A stretch of 64,000 nucleotides of DNA from Ooceraea biroi (taxonomy: Eukaryota > Arthropoda > Insecta > Hymenoptera > Formicidae), in NCBI RefSeq assembly GCF_003672135.1, contig NC_039517.1:13292601-13356600 (forward strand), read 5' to 3'. The notes beneath the pieces were generated by a model. That model did not search any database, was not told the DNA's origin, and saw only the letters and a program-made list of their open reading frames with translations. Positions 29,553 to 40,469 of this stretch are shown in pieces; within the stretch, counting starts at the first letter, position 1, and every line of letters starts with the position of its first letter. Both the position numbers and the translations under genes were made by a program.

Positions 29553-31270
29553 ACCATTAAATTTTACTCTTAATTTAATATTTCTCTATCTACTATTTCA
29601 AATGCTCTCTTTAAATCCAAAAATGCCACTCCTATCATTTTCCTTTCTCCAATTGTTTTTTTCCAACTAGTTATTACCCACTGTAAAGCTGTTTCACATG
29701 AATGTTTAAATCTAAATCCCGACTGACATTCTTGTAGCAACTTATTGCTTTCCAAATACTCAACTAATTGTTTTTATACAACCATTTCTAATATTTTTTC
29801 ATAAACTGGCAATTTATTTATCGGCCTAAATTCATTCATTTTCTTTGTTCCTCTAACTTTAGGTATAGGAACAACAATCGCTTCTTTCCATTCGCTGGGG
29901 AATATCCCCTCTTCTAATGATCTATTTAATATATTACATATTTTATCTCCTACTACTTCTACTACCATTTTCATTATTTCAACTGTTATTCCTTCTTCAG
30001 TTCCTGCTTTATTTTCTAAGTTCTTTACCATGCTATATAAATTCTCTACTTGAATCTTTTTAAAACCCTCAAATATACTATCAGTATATTTCGCCTTCAC
30101 TAAATTATCATCGTTACAATCACATCTTAACTGCCTAACACTATCTACGAAATAACAATTAAACTCATTAACCATCTCTTCAACGTTACCAATTATTTTA
30201 TTTCCACATTGTATTTCATTATACTCATTATTTCGTGTATCTCCTTTCAACATCTCTTTCAATGTACTCCATATTTTCTTTGGATCTTTTTTATTTTTAT
30301 CTAATTGTTCTTCTAAATAGCCTCTTTTTGCTTTCCTACAAATATCCACAGTTTTGTTTCTTAACTGTTTAAATAGATCCCAATCCTCTTTCCTTTTACT
30401 CATTCTAGCTACTTTATACGCATTATCTCTTTCTTTTATTACTTCATAAATAAAACTGGAATACCATTGTTTTCCCTTCCATTTATCTTTTATAACTATT
30501 ATCTTTGGTGGTGCTACTGTATCAATACATTTAACTATCATACTTATTGCTAATTTTGCCAATACATTAATACTATTTCCTTCAATGGCACTGAAACATT
30601 CTTTAACCAATCTTTTAAATTTTTCCACATCCATCCTCTTATAATCTCTGCGTACAATACTCTTGTTCTTTTTTTCCTTTAATCCTCTTATGTTCAAATG
30701 TATTACAATTGTCGAGTGATCTGTTATCTTTAGTTCGTGACACATTTTTGTTTCTACATTCATATTAGAAAAAACTAAATCTATTATAGTTTCAGATGTA
30801 TTTACAACTCTCGTAGCCTCATTAATCATTTGTTTTAATCCAACTGTATTCATAACTTTAATCAACTTATTTTGAATATGATTATTTAATTTCATATCTA
30901 TGTTAAAATCCCCCATAATAATAATGTTATCTCTCCGCATATTGCTAATACATGTTTTCTCCAAAAAATCTACAAACTTAGCATCACTGCTATTTGGCGA
31001 GTGATATACTAACATTAATACTCCTTTATATTTCCTATCTACAATTTCTACTGTTAACACCCACCAGTTTCTTTCACATGTCGCAACTTCAATCTCTCTA
31101 AACTTAATTTTACTATTTATATATAATAAAACTCCTCCTGCCCTGCTTAATTCCGAATCGCATCTTACACATTTATACCCATCAATTTGCAACTCGTGGT
31201 CTTCAATTTGCTGTGTTACATGTGTCTCAGTAAACCCTGCTATACAGGGTCGTAATTTTCTTATTAGCAC
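29553..31270 (-). pseudogene. LINE A ORF2: endonuclease and reverse transcriptase, N-terminal part
   Basis: The frame opens with ..CIAGFTETHVT and contains the APE-type endonuclease motifs IIMGDFNID and ..ELKITDHSTIV, a linker, and the start of the RT (..RPINKLPVYEKILE, SGFRFKHSCETAL, FLDLKRAFEIVD). One in-frame stop lies near 29772. The endonuclease would nick the target; the first ATG of the real ORF may lie upstream in the 31270-31357 stretch. Confidence 0.85.
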
Positions 31271-31357
31271 ATTTTCTATTTCGTCTTTATGTTTTAAAAA
31301 CCCTTGAGCATTTAAGCATAATATACTGTTTTCTACTTTAATCGAACTAACTAATTG

Positions 31358-32790
31358 CTAACTACCTTGAATTCTATTTTTCTGCTTTTCTATTTCTCTT
31401 TTGTAACATGGACAACTACTATCGTATGCTGAATGATTTGATTTCAAATTTTTTATTTTAAAGTTCTTAATCTTATCCTCACAATTCGCGCACTTTTTTT
31501 CTTGACTTCTACACTCTTTCGTCGCATGCTGACCAGCGCAATTTCCACACATTTCACCCTTAGTACAATCCTTCGCAAAATGATAATATCCGCAACATTT
31601 ATAGCATCTTAAAATCCCTATATATTCTTGCACTTTACATATTTTCCATCCTATTTTCACTTTTCCTAACTCTGTCAGTTTATCATGTGTCTCGTCGTTT
31701 ACTTCCGCTATAATTGTAATTCCTCTTATTTTCCCGTTTGTTGATTTATGAATAATCTTCTCAGATGTACCGTTCTTCCTATATCCATTTTGTTCTTCAC
31801 CCTTCTCCCAAAATTTCTTCTCCTTCTCGCTGTCCTCCTTGTCAACATCAAATATCCTTATTTTCCTCATTTTCTTCATTGGTGCTTGTATTATACAGTA
31901 TACTTTTCTCCAAGATCCCTAGTTACTTTATTCTTCAATTTTTCAGCCTGCCTCTTATTTTCGCATCCTACCACTACTGCTCCTCTTGTCACTTTTGTCA
32001 TTTTGGTAATACCAACTCCCAATTTTGTTATATCTATTTTCCTTTTAATTTCCCTCTTCGTTACTTCGCTGGAGTTCTCTTCTTCTGCCTCCTTTGGTTT
32101 GATGATTATTACAGACTCTTGTTCCTTTTGTACTGCTTCTCTGTAACTTTTACTTTTATCATCTCTGATCCCTGCATTCATCGCTGGTGAATTATTTACT
32201 ATTTTTTGCACTTCCTTCATGACCGTTTCACTTATCAATAATTCCAATTCATCATTCTTCCAGTGTTGTATTTCTTGCCTTACTCTATCCATTTCCTCAT
32301 TAATAGCTTCAGTAATAATATTCCTAATAGCTTCCTTTCCTACCATTTCATCCTTTATTTCCTTTATCAGTTTATACATATTATCAATTTTGTTCTCCAT
32401 CTTCCCTACTAGAGGGCTACTTGATGCTTTGCTGGTGTCTGACATTTTCCTCTCTCTGCATTCCGTGATTATTCGCACGCTACTACTACTTTCTTTCTCT
32501 GTATCACCACTCTTACCACCTATTCTATTTGTATTACCACTTTTACCACCTACTCCATCTTTCAACATAATTGTTTCAACTTTTCCTTTGCATAGTACTA
32601 ATTCATTCGAGGCATTGTACATTTTATGCAATTTGTGACAGTTTGGATGATGTAGCTTATCACATGGTATACATCTATAAGCCTCAGTTTTTATTTCCTT
32701 CCTGCATTGCCTACACGCAACCGGTCTTTGGATTTCCACATTCATTTCAATTACCGACGATGCTCGCTTTAATATACGCTTTGGCCACAC
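31358..32790 (-). pseudogene. LINE A ORF1: zinc-finger RNA-binding protein
   Basis: Two frames joined by a shift near 31885. The N-terminus has a C-x2-C..H zinc finger (CRQCRKEI..CIPCDKLHHPNC, PHD/RING-like spacing). A charged coiled-coil stretch follows. The C-terminal part has CCHC knuckles (CYKCCGYYHFAKDC, CGNCAGQHATKEC, CANCE..). This Gag-like arrangement packages LINE RNA in the CR1 and related clades. Confidence 0.75.
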
Positions 32791-32830
32791 AGGTGTGTCG
32801 CTGTGCGTAGCCGCTAATCCGGTGATTCAC

Positions 32831-33474
32831 CAAGATGGACAGCAGCGAACATGGCCCACCTGCTGAGCGCTTTCACTCTTCTTCAGTCCCTTTTGTTCAA
32901 ATTATTTATTCTCCACTTTAGATAACACTTCCACAACAACTTCCACGCATCTATCTTCGCTGGCCACCTTCCTTTCAACTCAAAAATAACTTCTTCCTCG
33001 TCAATTACTCATTCTCCTGGGAGTACGACGTGACACGACGAGAGAGAAGGAGAGAGAGGGAGAGAGAGAAAGAGGGAGGGAGTGAGAGAGGGAGGGAGAG
33101 AGAGAGGAGAGAGAGGGGGGAGAGGGGAGAGAGAGGGGAGAGAGAGAGAGGGGGGAGAGAGAGAGAGAGAGAGCATACACACCTACTATTATGCCCAGTT
33201 TCTTCATACCTCTCAATAGCTATCTTCCAGATAACTAAAAATTTGTTTTCTTTATTGAAACCTCTGATTACGTATTTAACGGATAGCTATTCTTCATACT
33301 ACTCACTTTTGACACAAAGTGTCTAGAATGTTATTATAAATTACCATATTCTGTCAGGTTACAAAAGTGAAGAAAACTGATTCTACGAGATATCTTTTGG
33401 AAAAAGTTATCGAGAGGTGAAGAAATTGGGCCTTAAACGATGAAAGAGAGAAAAGCATTTCTCGTATTACTCGG
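32831..33474. other. LINE A 5' flank and GA-rich microsatellite
   Basis: 32831-33030 is probably LINE 5' UTR; 33035-33175 is a (GA)n/(GGGA)n tract; 33180-33474 is AT-rich sequence up to the inverted repeat. No gene. Confidence 0.6.
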
Positions 33475-34075
33475 TCTAGCAGCGCCAAGTTTTTTGCACT
33501 AACTAAATATTATTTTTTTACATTTTGTACTGTAACCTCTTTTATTCTTTTCTATTACGTTTCCTATTCCTTCCATTAGAATTCAAACAAATTAAAATCC
33601 AAGTGATAAATGAAAGCTACTACCACTTGGATTGGAAGAGGAAGAGTGACAATAAAAAGATATGTATCACTTTTTATTTTTTGAAAGTAGTACAACAATA
33701 ATTTTTCAAAACAATATATACATATATTCTCTTTCTAATTGATAAGAATACTACCACTTGAGTTTTTTAAATAGTACAATAATTAATTTTCGATACATTC
33801 TCTCTGCACTTGGCGCAATTTGAAGATTTCATACATTTTTGTGACAAAATACTATAATAATATTTAAAGAGAATTAAAATAACGCTTGGATTGGAATAGG
33901 ATGTTGTATACATAATAATAAAATAATAGATTTTCTGATTTGCATAAATACCCATTTTTATAGTTGGCGCAATGGTTTGATATCATTACTTTTGTAGAGT
34001 TCTTTTTTTCTTCGCGCGCGTATACTTGGCACCTTTTTTGTACCTTTTTTTAAAAAGGTAATTTTGTTGTGATAT
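33475..34075. repeat. Right arm of 600-bp inverted repeat (copy 3)
   Basis: Starts tctagcagcgccaag and runs to cttggcaccttttttg..aaaaaggtaattttgttgtgat, the reverse complement of 25862-26455. Confidence 0.92.
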
Positions 34076-34181
34076 CATTACTTTTGTAGAGTTCTTTTTT
34101 TCTTTGTTTTATTAACGGCATTAATAACATTTATTATCAGCAAAATGATATTTCGCACTAAATTATTAGTTACTTACTTTA

Positions 34182-35165
34182 TTACAGTATGATTTTGCAA
34201 CTATGCAACACTTCTTTTACTCTCACCAACCCTGTATGGGCGCAAAGCGACCTTGTATCCTTGTATATATACGGGCGCAAAGCGATCCTTGTATATATGA
34301 TACGGGAGCTGATATATACTTTATGTACTATCAAGTTTTTGTAAGAACAATAATAAATATCTTTAGCACCTCTAGGCCATTGTCTTTTTTTAATTTGTGC
34401 ATCATCAGCTTCAGTCCAATTACTAGACATTCCTTCTCTACATATACTCGTGTAATGACCATCCTCAATACATAAACCACTATGAAATATAGCATTCATA
34501 AGCTTATACGTTTGTCTAGCTATTAAAACTTTAGTTGTAGGAATAGTACATATATTAAATTTACGTATTGCTTTCATCATTTTATCATCTTGAGATGAAA
34601 ATAATACTAAACGAATAATAACTATATCTTTCGTTACTGTTAATTCGTTCTTCAACAAAATATTATTTCCTGTACACTGTTCGCATGACCCATCAGATTC
34701 ACACCAATGTGAAACTGTAACATTTAATAAATCATTAAGAGTATAGCTTTTTTTCCCAAATTGTTAACAGGTATTGAAATTACTACATCGTTACAAGTAA
34801 ATTCCTTTGTATAATCACAAGATTTACATCGACTAGTAGAAGTTACTTGATGCTCTACCAGTTGTCTTATACAATCATATTTAGTGAACAGGATTGTAAG
34901 AAACTCAAACACATCACGTTTTACATTTATTGAAAACGGTTCTCCTAAATATTGCCGTACTGCATATGTACTCAAATTGCACATTCCATTTTCATATTGA
35001 TGCATCAACATTCTTAAAACATCTGATTTATTATACTTCACCAATTGTTTTCTAATAGGACTTAAATGCATTAGACATTGTAATGCTGCATTTGCATAAC
35101 ACGAAACATTGTTTGTATTTTGTAAGCCATGTAAAACCCAAGCAACATTTTGTCGTAAGTTTTGA
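34182..35165 (-). pseudogene. Transposon-encoded USP-type ubiquitin hydrolase
   Basis: The - strand encodes a recognisable USP (peptidase C19) catalytic domain in order: Cys box NNVSCYANAALQCL (Cys codon 35099-35101), a RDVFEFLTILF segment in the QQDAHEFL position, paired-cysteine zinc motifs CKSC (about 34830) and, in the next frame, CEQC (about 34685), and the His box GHYTSICR..W..ADD (His codon 34455-34457). One frameshift in an A7 run near 34752 splits it into two ORFs. USPs remove ubiquitin from proteins. It lies between the foldback module and the end block of the family, in the same position as the remnant in copy 1, so it belongs to the transposon. It may descend from a captured host gene. 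Confidence 0.7.
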
Positions 35166-35532
35166 CATATTCTAAATATATATTTCTAAACATATGTTTA
35201 TAACATATAACCATATGTTTAGAATAGGGCAATCATGTTGAATCGTCTTGACTTTACTTCTCTCATAGTTTCCGAGATATTCGCAATTATCTTCGAAAAA
35301 TAGTTTTTTCGCGATATTACGAACGGAGCGTCCTAGAGGGTTCGTTCAGAGCCCATTCGACGGGGATTTTCGAACCGCGTCGAATGCTACCAGAAACAAC
35401 CCTCTATCTCTCATAGTTTCCGAGATATTCTCAATTTTCTTTATAAATTGTTTTTACGCGATATCTCGCGAACGGACCGTTCTAGAGGGTTCGTTCAGGG
35501 CCCATTCGACGGGGATTTTCGAGCCGCAATGA
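35166..35532. repeat. Two-copy tandem duplication, about 130-140 bp
   Basis: tctcatagtttccgagatatt..gcgatat..cgaacgga.cgt.ctagagggttcgttcag.gcccattcgacggggattttcga occurs twice (about 35260-35400 and 35403-35530). No gene. Confidence 0.8.
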
Positions 35533-35833
35533 GTACCCTATATATTAAAAGACCGACTGCTGCTGCTGCCATCTAGGAATAGAAAAATGTACTGCACAAA
35601 CGACGACGACGGTAATGATAACGACGTTTCTTAATCGAAAATTTTCCAATTTCAGATTTTGCATCGTAATATCTGCACTCGTAATGCACACAGAAAAAAA
35701 ATGAAAAAACGTTTCTTATATAATTCGACCCCAAGCTATCCATTGAGGTTACTCTGAAAATGATCTTTTCAGAGGTTATTAAGATCTGATAATCTAAGCG
35801 TGTCTGAAAACGTCGCTTCGCGTAAAGATACCC
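35533..35833. repeat. Family end block, partial
   Basis: Closely matches 36043-36330 (gaccgactgctgctgctgccatctagga..), then ends at cgcttcgcgtaa where the satellite begins; it lacks the terminal hairpin. The duplication may have arisen with the satellite between. Confidence 0.8.
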
Positions 35834-36030
35834 GGTCGTGGTGCAACGTCGTCCCCGTCATCGTCCGGCGACGTGGTGCAACGTCTTCGCCGTCGCCGTC
35901 CGGCGACGCGGTGCAATGTCTTTGCCGTCGCCGTTCGGCGACGTGGTGCAACGTCTTCGCTGTCGCCGTCCGACGATGTGGTGTAACGTCATCCCCGTCG
36001 CCGTCCGGCGACGTGGTGCAACTTCTTCTT
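35834..36030. repeat. 35-bp GC-rich satellite, about 5.5 copies
   Basis: Unit gtggtgcaacgtcttcgccgtc-gccgtccggcgac, 35 bp. Since 35 is not a multiple of three, the long ORFs here (35800-36078) read through three frames of the unit and are not genes. GC content is far above the surroundings. Confidence 0.9.
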
Positions 36031-36042
36031 ATATATTACTTA

Positions 36043-36387
36043 TATATTAAAAAACCGACTGCTGCTGCTGCCATCTAGGAAGAGAAAAATGTACTGTACA
36101 AACGACGACGACCGTAATGATAACGACGTTTCTTAATCGAAAATTTTCCAATTTGAGACTTTGCATCGTAATATCTGCACTCGTAATGCACATAGAAAAA
36201 AAAATAAAAAAACTTTTCTTATATAATTCGACCCCAAGCTATCCATTGAGGTTACTCTGAAAATGATCTTTTCAGAGGTTATTAAGATCTGATAATCTAA
36301 GCGTGTCTGAAAACGTCGCTTCGCGTAACAGTACACGGTTGGTCTCGTTGCGCGTATACTTGGCGCGAGACACTACCGTGTCTCTTG
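36043..36387. repeat. Family end block with terminal hairpin (copy 3)
   Basis: Ends ..cacggttggtctcgttgcgcgtatacttggcgcgagac-actaccgtgtctcttg, matching 4799 (copy 1) and the inverse of 20864 (copy 2). The hAT transposase resumes directly after it. Confidence 0.85.
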
Positions 36388-37142
36388 ATGTCGAATTTAC
36401 AAATAAAGAAAATCAAAAACCTTTAAATGAAATTAATTTAGGAACTGAATGTGAAAAACTTAATGAAATTATTACAGAAAGACATGCAGACTTAGTTGCA
36501 AATGTTCGAGAGAATTGTTTGCAATTTTACATTACTGCTGCCGAGGAAATTAGTAAAAGATTACCAATAAATGATAAATTTTTATCAAAATTAAACGTTT
36601 TTCAGCCGGACATCGCTTTACGCGATATTAACAGAGAAACTTCATTTAATGATGTTTCTTTTATCGCTCAAACTATTAGCGGGTTTGATAATAACGATTT
36701 AAGAAAAGAATGGTTTGCTTTACATCAAGGTTTTACAGAAGTAGAAAAAGATAATCTTGCAATATTATATTTTAATACGATGTAGAAACAAATTTTCACA
36801 CATAGTCAGCAATATCCCAACTTAAAATCTATTTTGAATGCTGTAAGATCGCTGCCAAATTCGAATGCCGATTCAGAAAGAATCTTTTCCTTTTTGCCAG
36901 ATTTGAAAACGAAAAAACGAAATAAACTTTCGCATCAAAGTGTCAATGCTAGTTGTGTGCTTAAATCGGCATTGAAAGCAAGAAAGGAAACTGCTGCAAA
37001 CATAGAAATTACTGACAAACATTTGTCTTACATGTCAAAGGACAAATTATATTCTGCATGTCCCAAGAAACCAAAAAATCAGTTAACATTATATGCTGCA
37101 GATGATGAAATTGCTGGTCCCTCCTCTATTGATATGTGTTAA
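36388..37142 (+). pseudogene. hAT transposase, C-terminal part with dimerisation domain
   Basis: Continues the gene broken at 25848. Encodes ..CLQFYITAAEEISKRLP.. and, after a TAG at 36783-36785, the hAT dimerisation region with NSNADSERIFS and ..NKLSHQSVNASCVLKS, to TAA at 37140-37142. The stop codons and the 10.5-kb insert make it inactive. Confidence 0.88.
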
Positions 37143-37238
37143 GAATCTGTCGAACACTGTGTGTACTGGACATCACATCTCTAAATAAGAGATGTGATAA
37201 GAATCTGTCGGACACTGTGTGTGCTGACATCACATATG
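37143..37238. repeat. Tandem repeat of the hAT 3' region (left part)
   Basis: Units aagaatctgtc.gacactgtgtgtgctg.acatcacat; the array continues at 39471-39625 beyond the palindromic element, with at least five units in total. Confidence 0.85.
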
Positions 37239-37293
37239 GGTAAATTATGCATTATAGGGGAGCCAGCCCTGATGACCTTGACCTTGACATATA

Positions 37294-38567
37294 TTGGGTC
37301 ATTAAGTATGAAACTTTACAAATAGAACATAAACTTTTGCATTTTTTGGCACATGGACATGATTTATTTTCAATCGAAGTATGCGCCCATGTTATCTACG
37401 CACTTCTGCCATTTTAGTGGTAGTTGGTCTATGCCTCTACTATAGAAGCCAGGAGTACGGGAATCGATGAAGTCGCGGAAGGCTGTTTCGACTGCCTATT
37501 GAGAATTGAAGAATTTTCCCACCAAAAGTTGTCCAAATTCCGGAAAAAGTGATAGTCGGTAGGTGATAGATCTGGTGAATATGGTGGATGACGGAGAGTT
37601 TCCAATTCCAACTCCTGTAGCTTTGCCACGGTCAGTCGTACAGTGTGCGGTCGAGCATTATCATGCAACAGGATTGGCATTGACCGATTGACCAATTTCG
37701 GTTGTTTAATAGCAAGTTGTTGCATCATTTCGTCCAGTTGCTTGCAATATACTTCAGCCGTTATCGATGTACCAGGTTTCATAAAGTTGTAGTAGATAAC
37801 ACCTGACCTGGACCACCAAACAGTCACCATAAGCTTCTTCTGTGTAATGTTGGGTTTCGCGTGATGTCTCGGTGGTTCATCAGCGTTCAACCACTGATGT
37901 GAGCGTTTACGATTGTCCACTTTTCATCGCAGGTCACAATTCGATTCAAAAAGATTCATTTTTGTGACGGGAAAGCAAAGAAAGGAAAGCCTCTAGACGT
38001 TGCGCCTGCTGCGCATCGGTCAATTCGTGCGGGACCCATTTGTCCAACTTCTTTATCTTACCAATTGCAGCTAAATGAACCAATATGGTGGGTATGGAAA
38101 CATTGAATATCGATGCCAATTCACGTGTACTTTGAGATGGATCGGACTCTACTACGGCTCTCGAGTGATCATTATCCACCTTCGTCTTTGGTCTTCCACG
38201 TGGCTCATTAGCGAGGCTGAAATCTCCATCTCTGAAGTTTTTGAACCAATTGCCCACCGTTGCTTTAGTAGTTGAACCTTCACCAAATACAGCGTTGATA
38301 TTACGAGCTGTCTCGGACACTGTGGTTCCACGGCGGAACTCATATTCATAAATCACACGAATTTTGGACTTTTCCATAGTTCTATAAAAAATAATCCACC
38401 AATAAAACTAATGAAGATATTTGAACAAACAAATATGACATTTGAAGAGCGAACATACATCTATCACACTAACCTAACCTGATACTGACGTCTGGCGCCA
38501 AATTTGAGATAACAAATGTTAAAGATGGCGCTTTTACATTTGTAAAGTTTCATACTTAATGACCCAA
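37294..38567 (-). mobile_element. Mariner transposon
   Basis: 1274 bp with inverted ends TTGGGTCATTAAGTATG and TA on both sides (37292-37293, 38568-38569). The other arm of the surrounding palindrome (gacatatgttatag at about 39410) is the uninterrupted site. Transposase on the - strand. Confidence 0.92.
37429..38377 (-). pseudogene. Mariner transposase (DD34D)
   Basis: ATG at 38375-38377. The N-terminal helix-turn-helix regions (..IRVIYEYEFRRGTTVSETARNIN..FGEG..., ..STRELASIFNVSIPTILVHL) are followed by a frameshift near 37925, right at the first catalytic motif TCDEKW, where a few bases also seem missing. The rest has HDNARPHT and, 34 residues on, YSPDLSPTDYHFF, giving the DD34D spacing of mariner. 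A later shift alters the C-terminus. Inactive. Confidence 0.88.
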
Positions 38568-38939
38568 TATTATAGAAGTCACCCTCCTGAGTGACCGTCA
38601 GAAGGTTTTAGCCGGCGGTCATTGTTTATTAAAAAATTAATAACCAAAAAAGTTTAATAATTTTGCACAAATTTTCAACTATCTACGCTCGTTCACAGCC
38701 CTTTTCGCGGGAGAGCGGGGGGTAGGGGCTTCGCCCCTCCCCCCCGCCGGAGCCAGTGTAACAGATTTCACCGCACAGAGTTCAAATTAAAAAGTTATTA
38801 ACAAAAGAAGTTTCGAAAATGTAGTCGTTATTTTGAATATTCAAAAACATAAACGACGAATATGTATATGAACGAAGGAAGGAAAGTCATTTAAAGCAGT
38901 GAATCGTTAATATATAGAATAGTTTCTTTTAATATAAGT

Positions 38940-39190
38940 ACAAATTATTCTCTGCTTTAACCTAACCTAACCTAACCTGGCTTCGCCCCTCCCCCATCGG
39001 GATCCGTGCCGTGTACCACGTGATCAAAATCTGTATTGTGAAATCTGTTACATTGACTCCGGCGGGGGGAGGAGCAACGCCCCTGCCCCCAGCCCTCCCG
39101 CGAAACAGGCTGAAAACGAGCGTATGTGCCCGGGGCTCCACTTTCGGAAAATATAACCTAACCAAGGTTAGGTTAGGTTAGGTTAAAGCA
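38940..39190. repeat. Interstitial TTAGG-type motifs in the palindrome centre
   Basis: cctaacctaacctaacctgg at 38961-38980 and the inverse aaggttaggttaggttagg at 39163-39183. Four units of the insect telomere motif per side, in the centre of the foldback element next to a GC-rich ggcttcgcccctcccc segment. Confidence 0.8.
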
Positions 39191-39476
39191 GAGAATAATT
39201 TGTACTTATATTAAAAGAAACTATTCTATATATTAACGATTCACTGCTTTAAATGACTTTCCTTCCTTCGGTCATATACATATTCGTCGTTTATGTCTTT
39301 GAATATTCAAAATAACTACTACATTTTCGAAACTTCTTTTGTTAATAACATTTTAATAAACAATGACCGCCGGCTAAAACCTTCTGAAGGTCACTCAGGA
39401 GGGTGACCTCTATAACATATGTCAAGGTCAAGGTCATCGGGGCTGGCTCCCCTATAATGCATAATTACCCACATAT

Positions 39477-39936
39477 GTGTTAAGAATCTGTCGAACACTG
39501 TGTGTGCTGGACATCACATATGTGCTAAGAATCTGTTGAACACTGTGTGTGCTGGATATCAATCTCTACATAAGAGATGTGGTAAGAATCTGTCGAACAC
39601 TGTGTGTGCTGGACATCACATTTATATATACATATATCCTTTGCAGCATATAAAAATATTAAAATGTGGTACAATAGGGCTATAGGCGAAGGTCCACGTT
39701 ACAAAACCTAACGCGCTATTAGTGGCACCTCATGGGTAGTGTGGAAGACCATTTTAAAATTAATAATTAATATATACTTAATTTCAGGTATTAATTTTTA
39801 GTATAATTATAATTATTTATAATTTATAATTAATTATAATTATACTAAAAATATAATTATTAAGTATATTTTATAATTACAGGTAAAATAAATAAAATTA
39901 GCAATAACAATTTGTCTGAAAACATTTATTTGTAAA
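39477..39936. other. hAT 3' region: tandem units and AT-rich sequence
   Basis: 39477-39625 completes the tandem repeat described at 37143. 39630-39936 is very AT-rich with nested taattataatt palindromes and no gene. Confidence 0.7.
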
Positions 39937-40222
39937 TATATATATAAGTTTACGGCTTGTGTGTGTGTAAAGTTTATAGTTTTATAAAGACTATAAAATA
40001 AATTAATAATAATATTAATATTAATTAATTAATAGTAATATTAATATTATAACACGCAACAAGAAGCGCGTCGTGGCTCACTTCATGGAATGTCCGAAGC
40101 AGAGCCGAGCTCAGCCGAGCCGCCGCCGAGCGCGGAGCGCACACGGACACGGATTCGCGCTTGTTGAGTGAGCACCGTGGTGCAGCACCGATGGTGCTAA
40201 TGGTACGAAGTTTGCATCACTG
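39937..40222. repeat. hAT right terminal inverted repeat
   Basis: Inverse of 15830-16143, ending ..gaagtttgcatcactg, followed by the target duplicate atcgtcag (40223-40230). Confidence 0.9.
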
Positions 40223-40447
40223 ATCGTCAGCTGATCGACACAACAGCAAATTCAGTCAGTTGTTCGCTCTCGATCAAGACACTAGTCGAATTGTTCGCCG
40301 GTCAGCAAAGTTCTTTTTTCTCGTTTCAAGTCGTTATTCTGTATTTAATCGAATAAACTATCACAGTTATCTATTTTATCTAGTTCGTATTATTTACAAG
40401 TGCCGATTCAAATCAAACCAATTTCAGATTCTATATTTGCATTAACA
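40223..40447 (+). repeat. BEL1 5' LTR, right part
   Basis: From atcgtcagctgatcgac to ..gcattaaca, matching the last 217-225 bases of the 3' LTR at 52674-52890. Together with 15499-15829 it gives about 548 bp against 550 for the partner. Confidence 0.9.
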
Positions 40448-40451
40448 TTTA

Positions 40452-40469
40452 GTGGTCCTTCGAGCTGGA
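40452..40469 (+). promoter_or_regulatory. BEL1 primer-binding site
   Basis: tggtccttcgagctggat four bases after the LTR, one base different from the copies at 43695 (BEL2) and 1645 (BEL 3, inverse). Confidence 0.75.

Larger units (their letters stand above)
28501..32830 (-). mobile_element. CR1/L2-like LINE A, near full length
   Basis: Two ORFs in order on the - strand: an ORF1 with zinc fingers (31358-32790) and an ORF2 with endonuclease and RT (28572-31270), followed by the microsatellite tail. Clade assignment (CR1/L2/Daphne-like) is from the endonuclease ..ITDHSTI and RT ..LFADDT motifs; a tree would be needed to refine it. Confidence 0.8.
25849..36387. mobile_element. CTTGGCGC/USP family, copy 3, carrying two LINEs
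   Basis: Inserted inside the hAT transposase ORF. Flanks share ATGT (25845-25848, 36388-36391). With the insert and one ATGT removed the transposase frame is continuous (..LLCN then VEFTNKENQKPL..). Layout: long inverted repeats (25862-26455 / 33475-34075) around a LINE cluster, a USP-like gene on the - strand, and end blocks with a 35-bp satellite. It shows the most complete version of this family in the window. Confidence 0.75.
37239..39470. mobile_element. Palindromic foldback element, carrying a mariner
   Basis: Ends GGGTAA(A)TTATGCATTATAGG in inverted orientation, flanked by ACATAT on both sides (37233-37238, 39471-39476). The neighbouring tandem unit reads catcacatatgtgctaag without interruption, so it shows the empty site. 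Without the mariner it is about 956 bp and nearly a perfect palindrome centred near 39000. No coding capacity. Confidence 0.85.
15830..40222 (+). mobile_element. hAT transposon, expanded to 24.4 kb by nested insertions
   Basis: Ends CAGTGATGCAAACTTC (left) and its inverse GAAGTTTGCATCACTG (right) sit between 8-bp repeats atcgttag and atcgtcag. The intact BEL1 3' LTR has this 8-mer once at the same place (..gacatcgtcagctg..), which proves the empty site. Terminal inverted repeats are about 300 bp. The transposase gene (24318-37142, + strand) is in two parts. Removing the nested elements leaves about 4 kb, normal for hAT. Confidence 0.9.

Noticed and set aside
32571..32810. + strand ORFs across 31748-32810
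   Set aside because: Shadows of LINE ORF1 on the - strand; rich in Ser/Leu/Phe as expected from the complement of Lys/Glu-rich coding sequence.
35800..36078. Arg-rich ORFs in two frames
   Set aside because: The 35-bp satellite reads open in more than one frame; no start context or conservation.
38961..39183. True telomere or subtelomere
   Set aside because: Only four TTAGG units on each side, inside a mobile palindrome with a target duplication; not a chromosome end.
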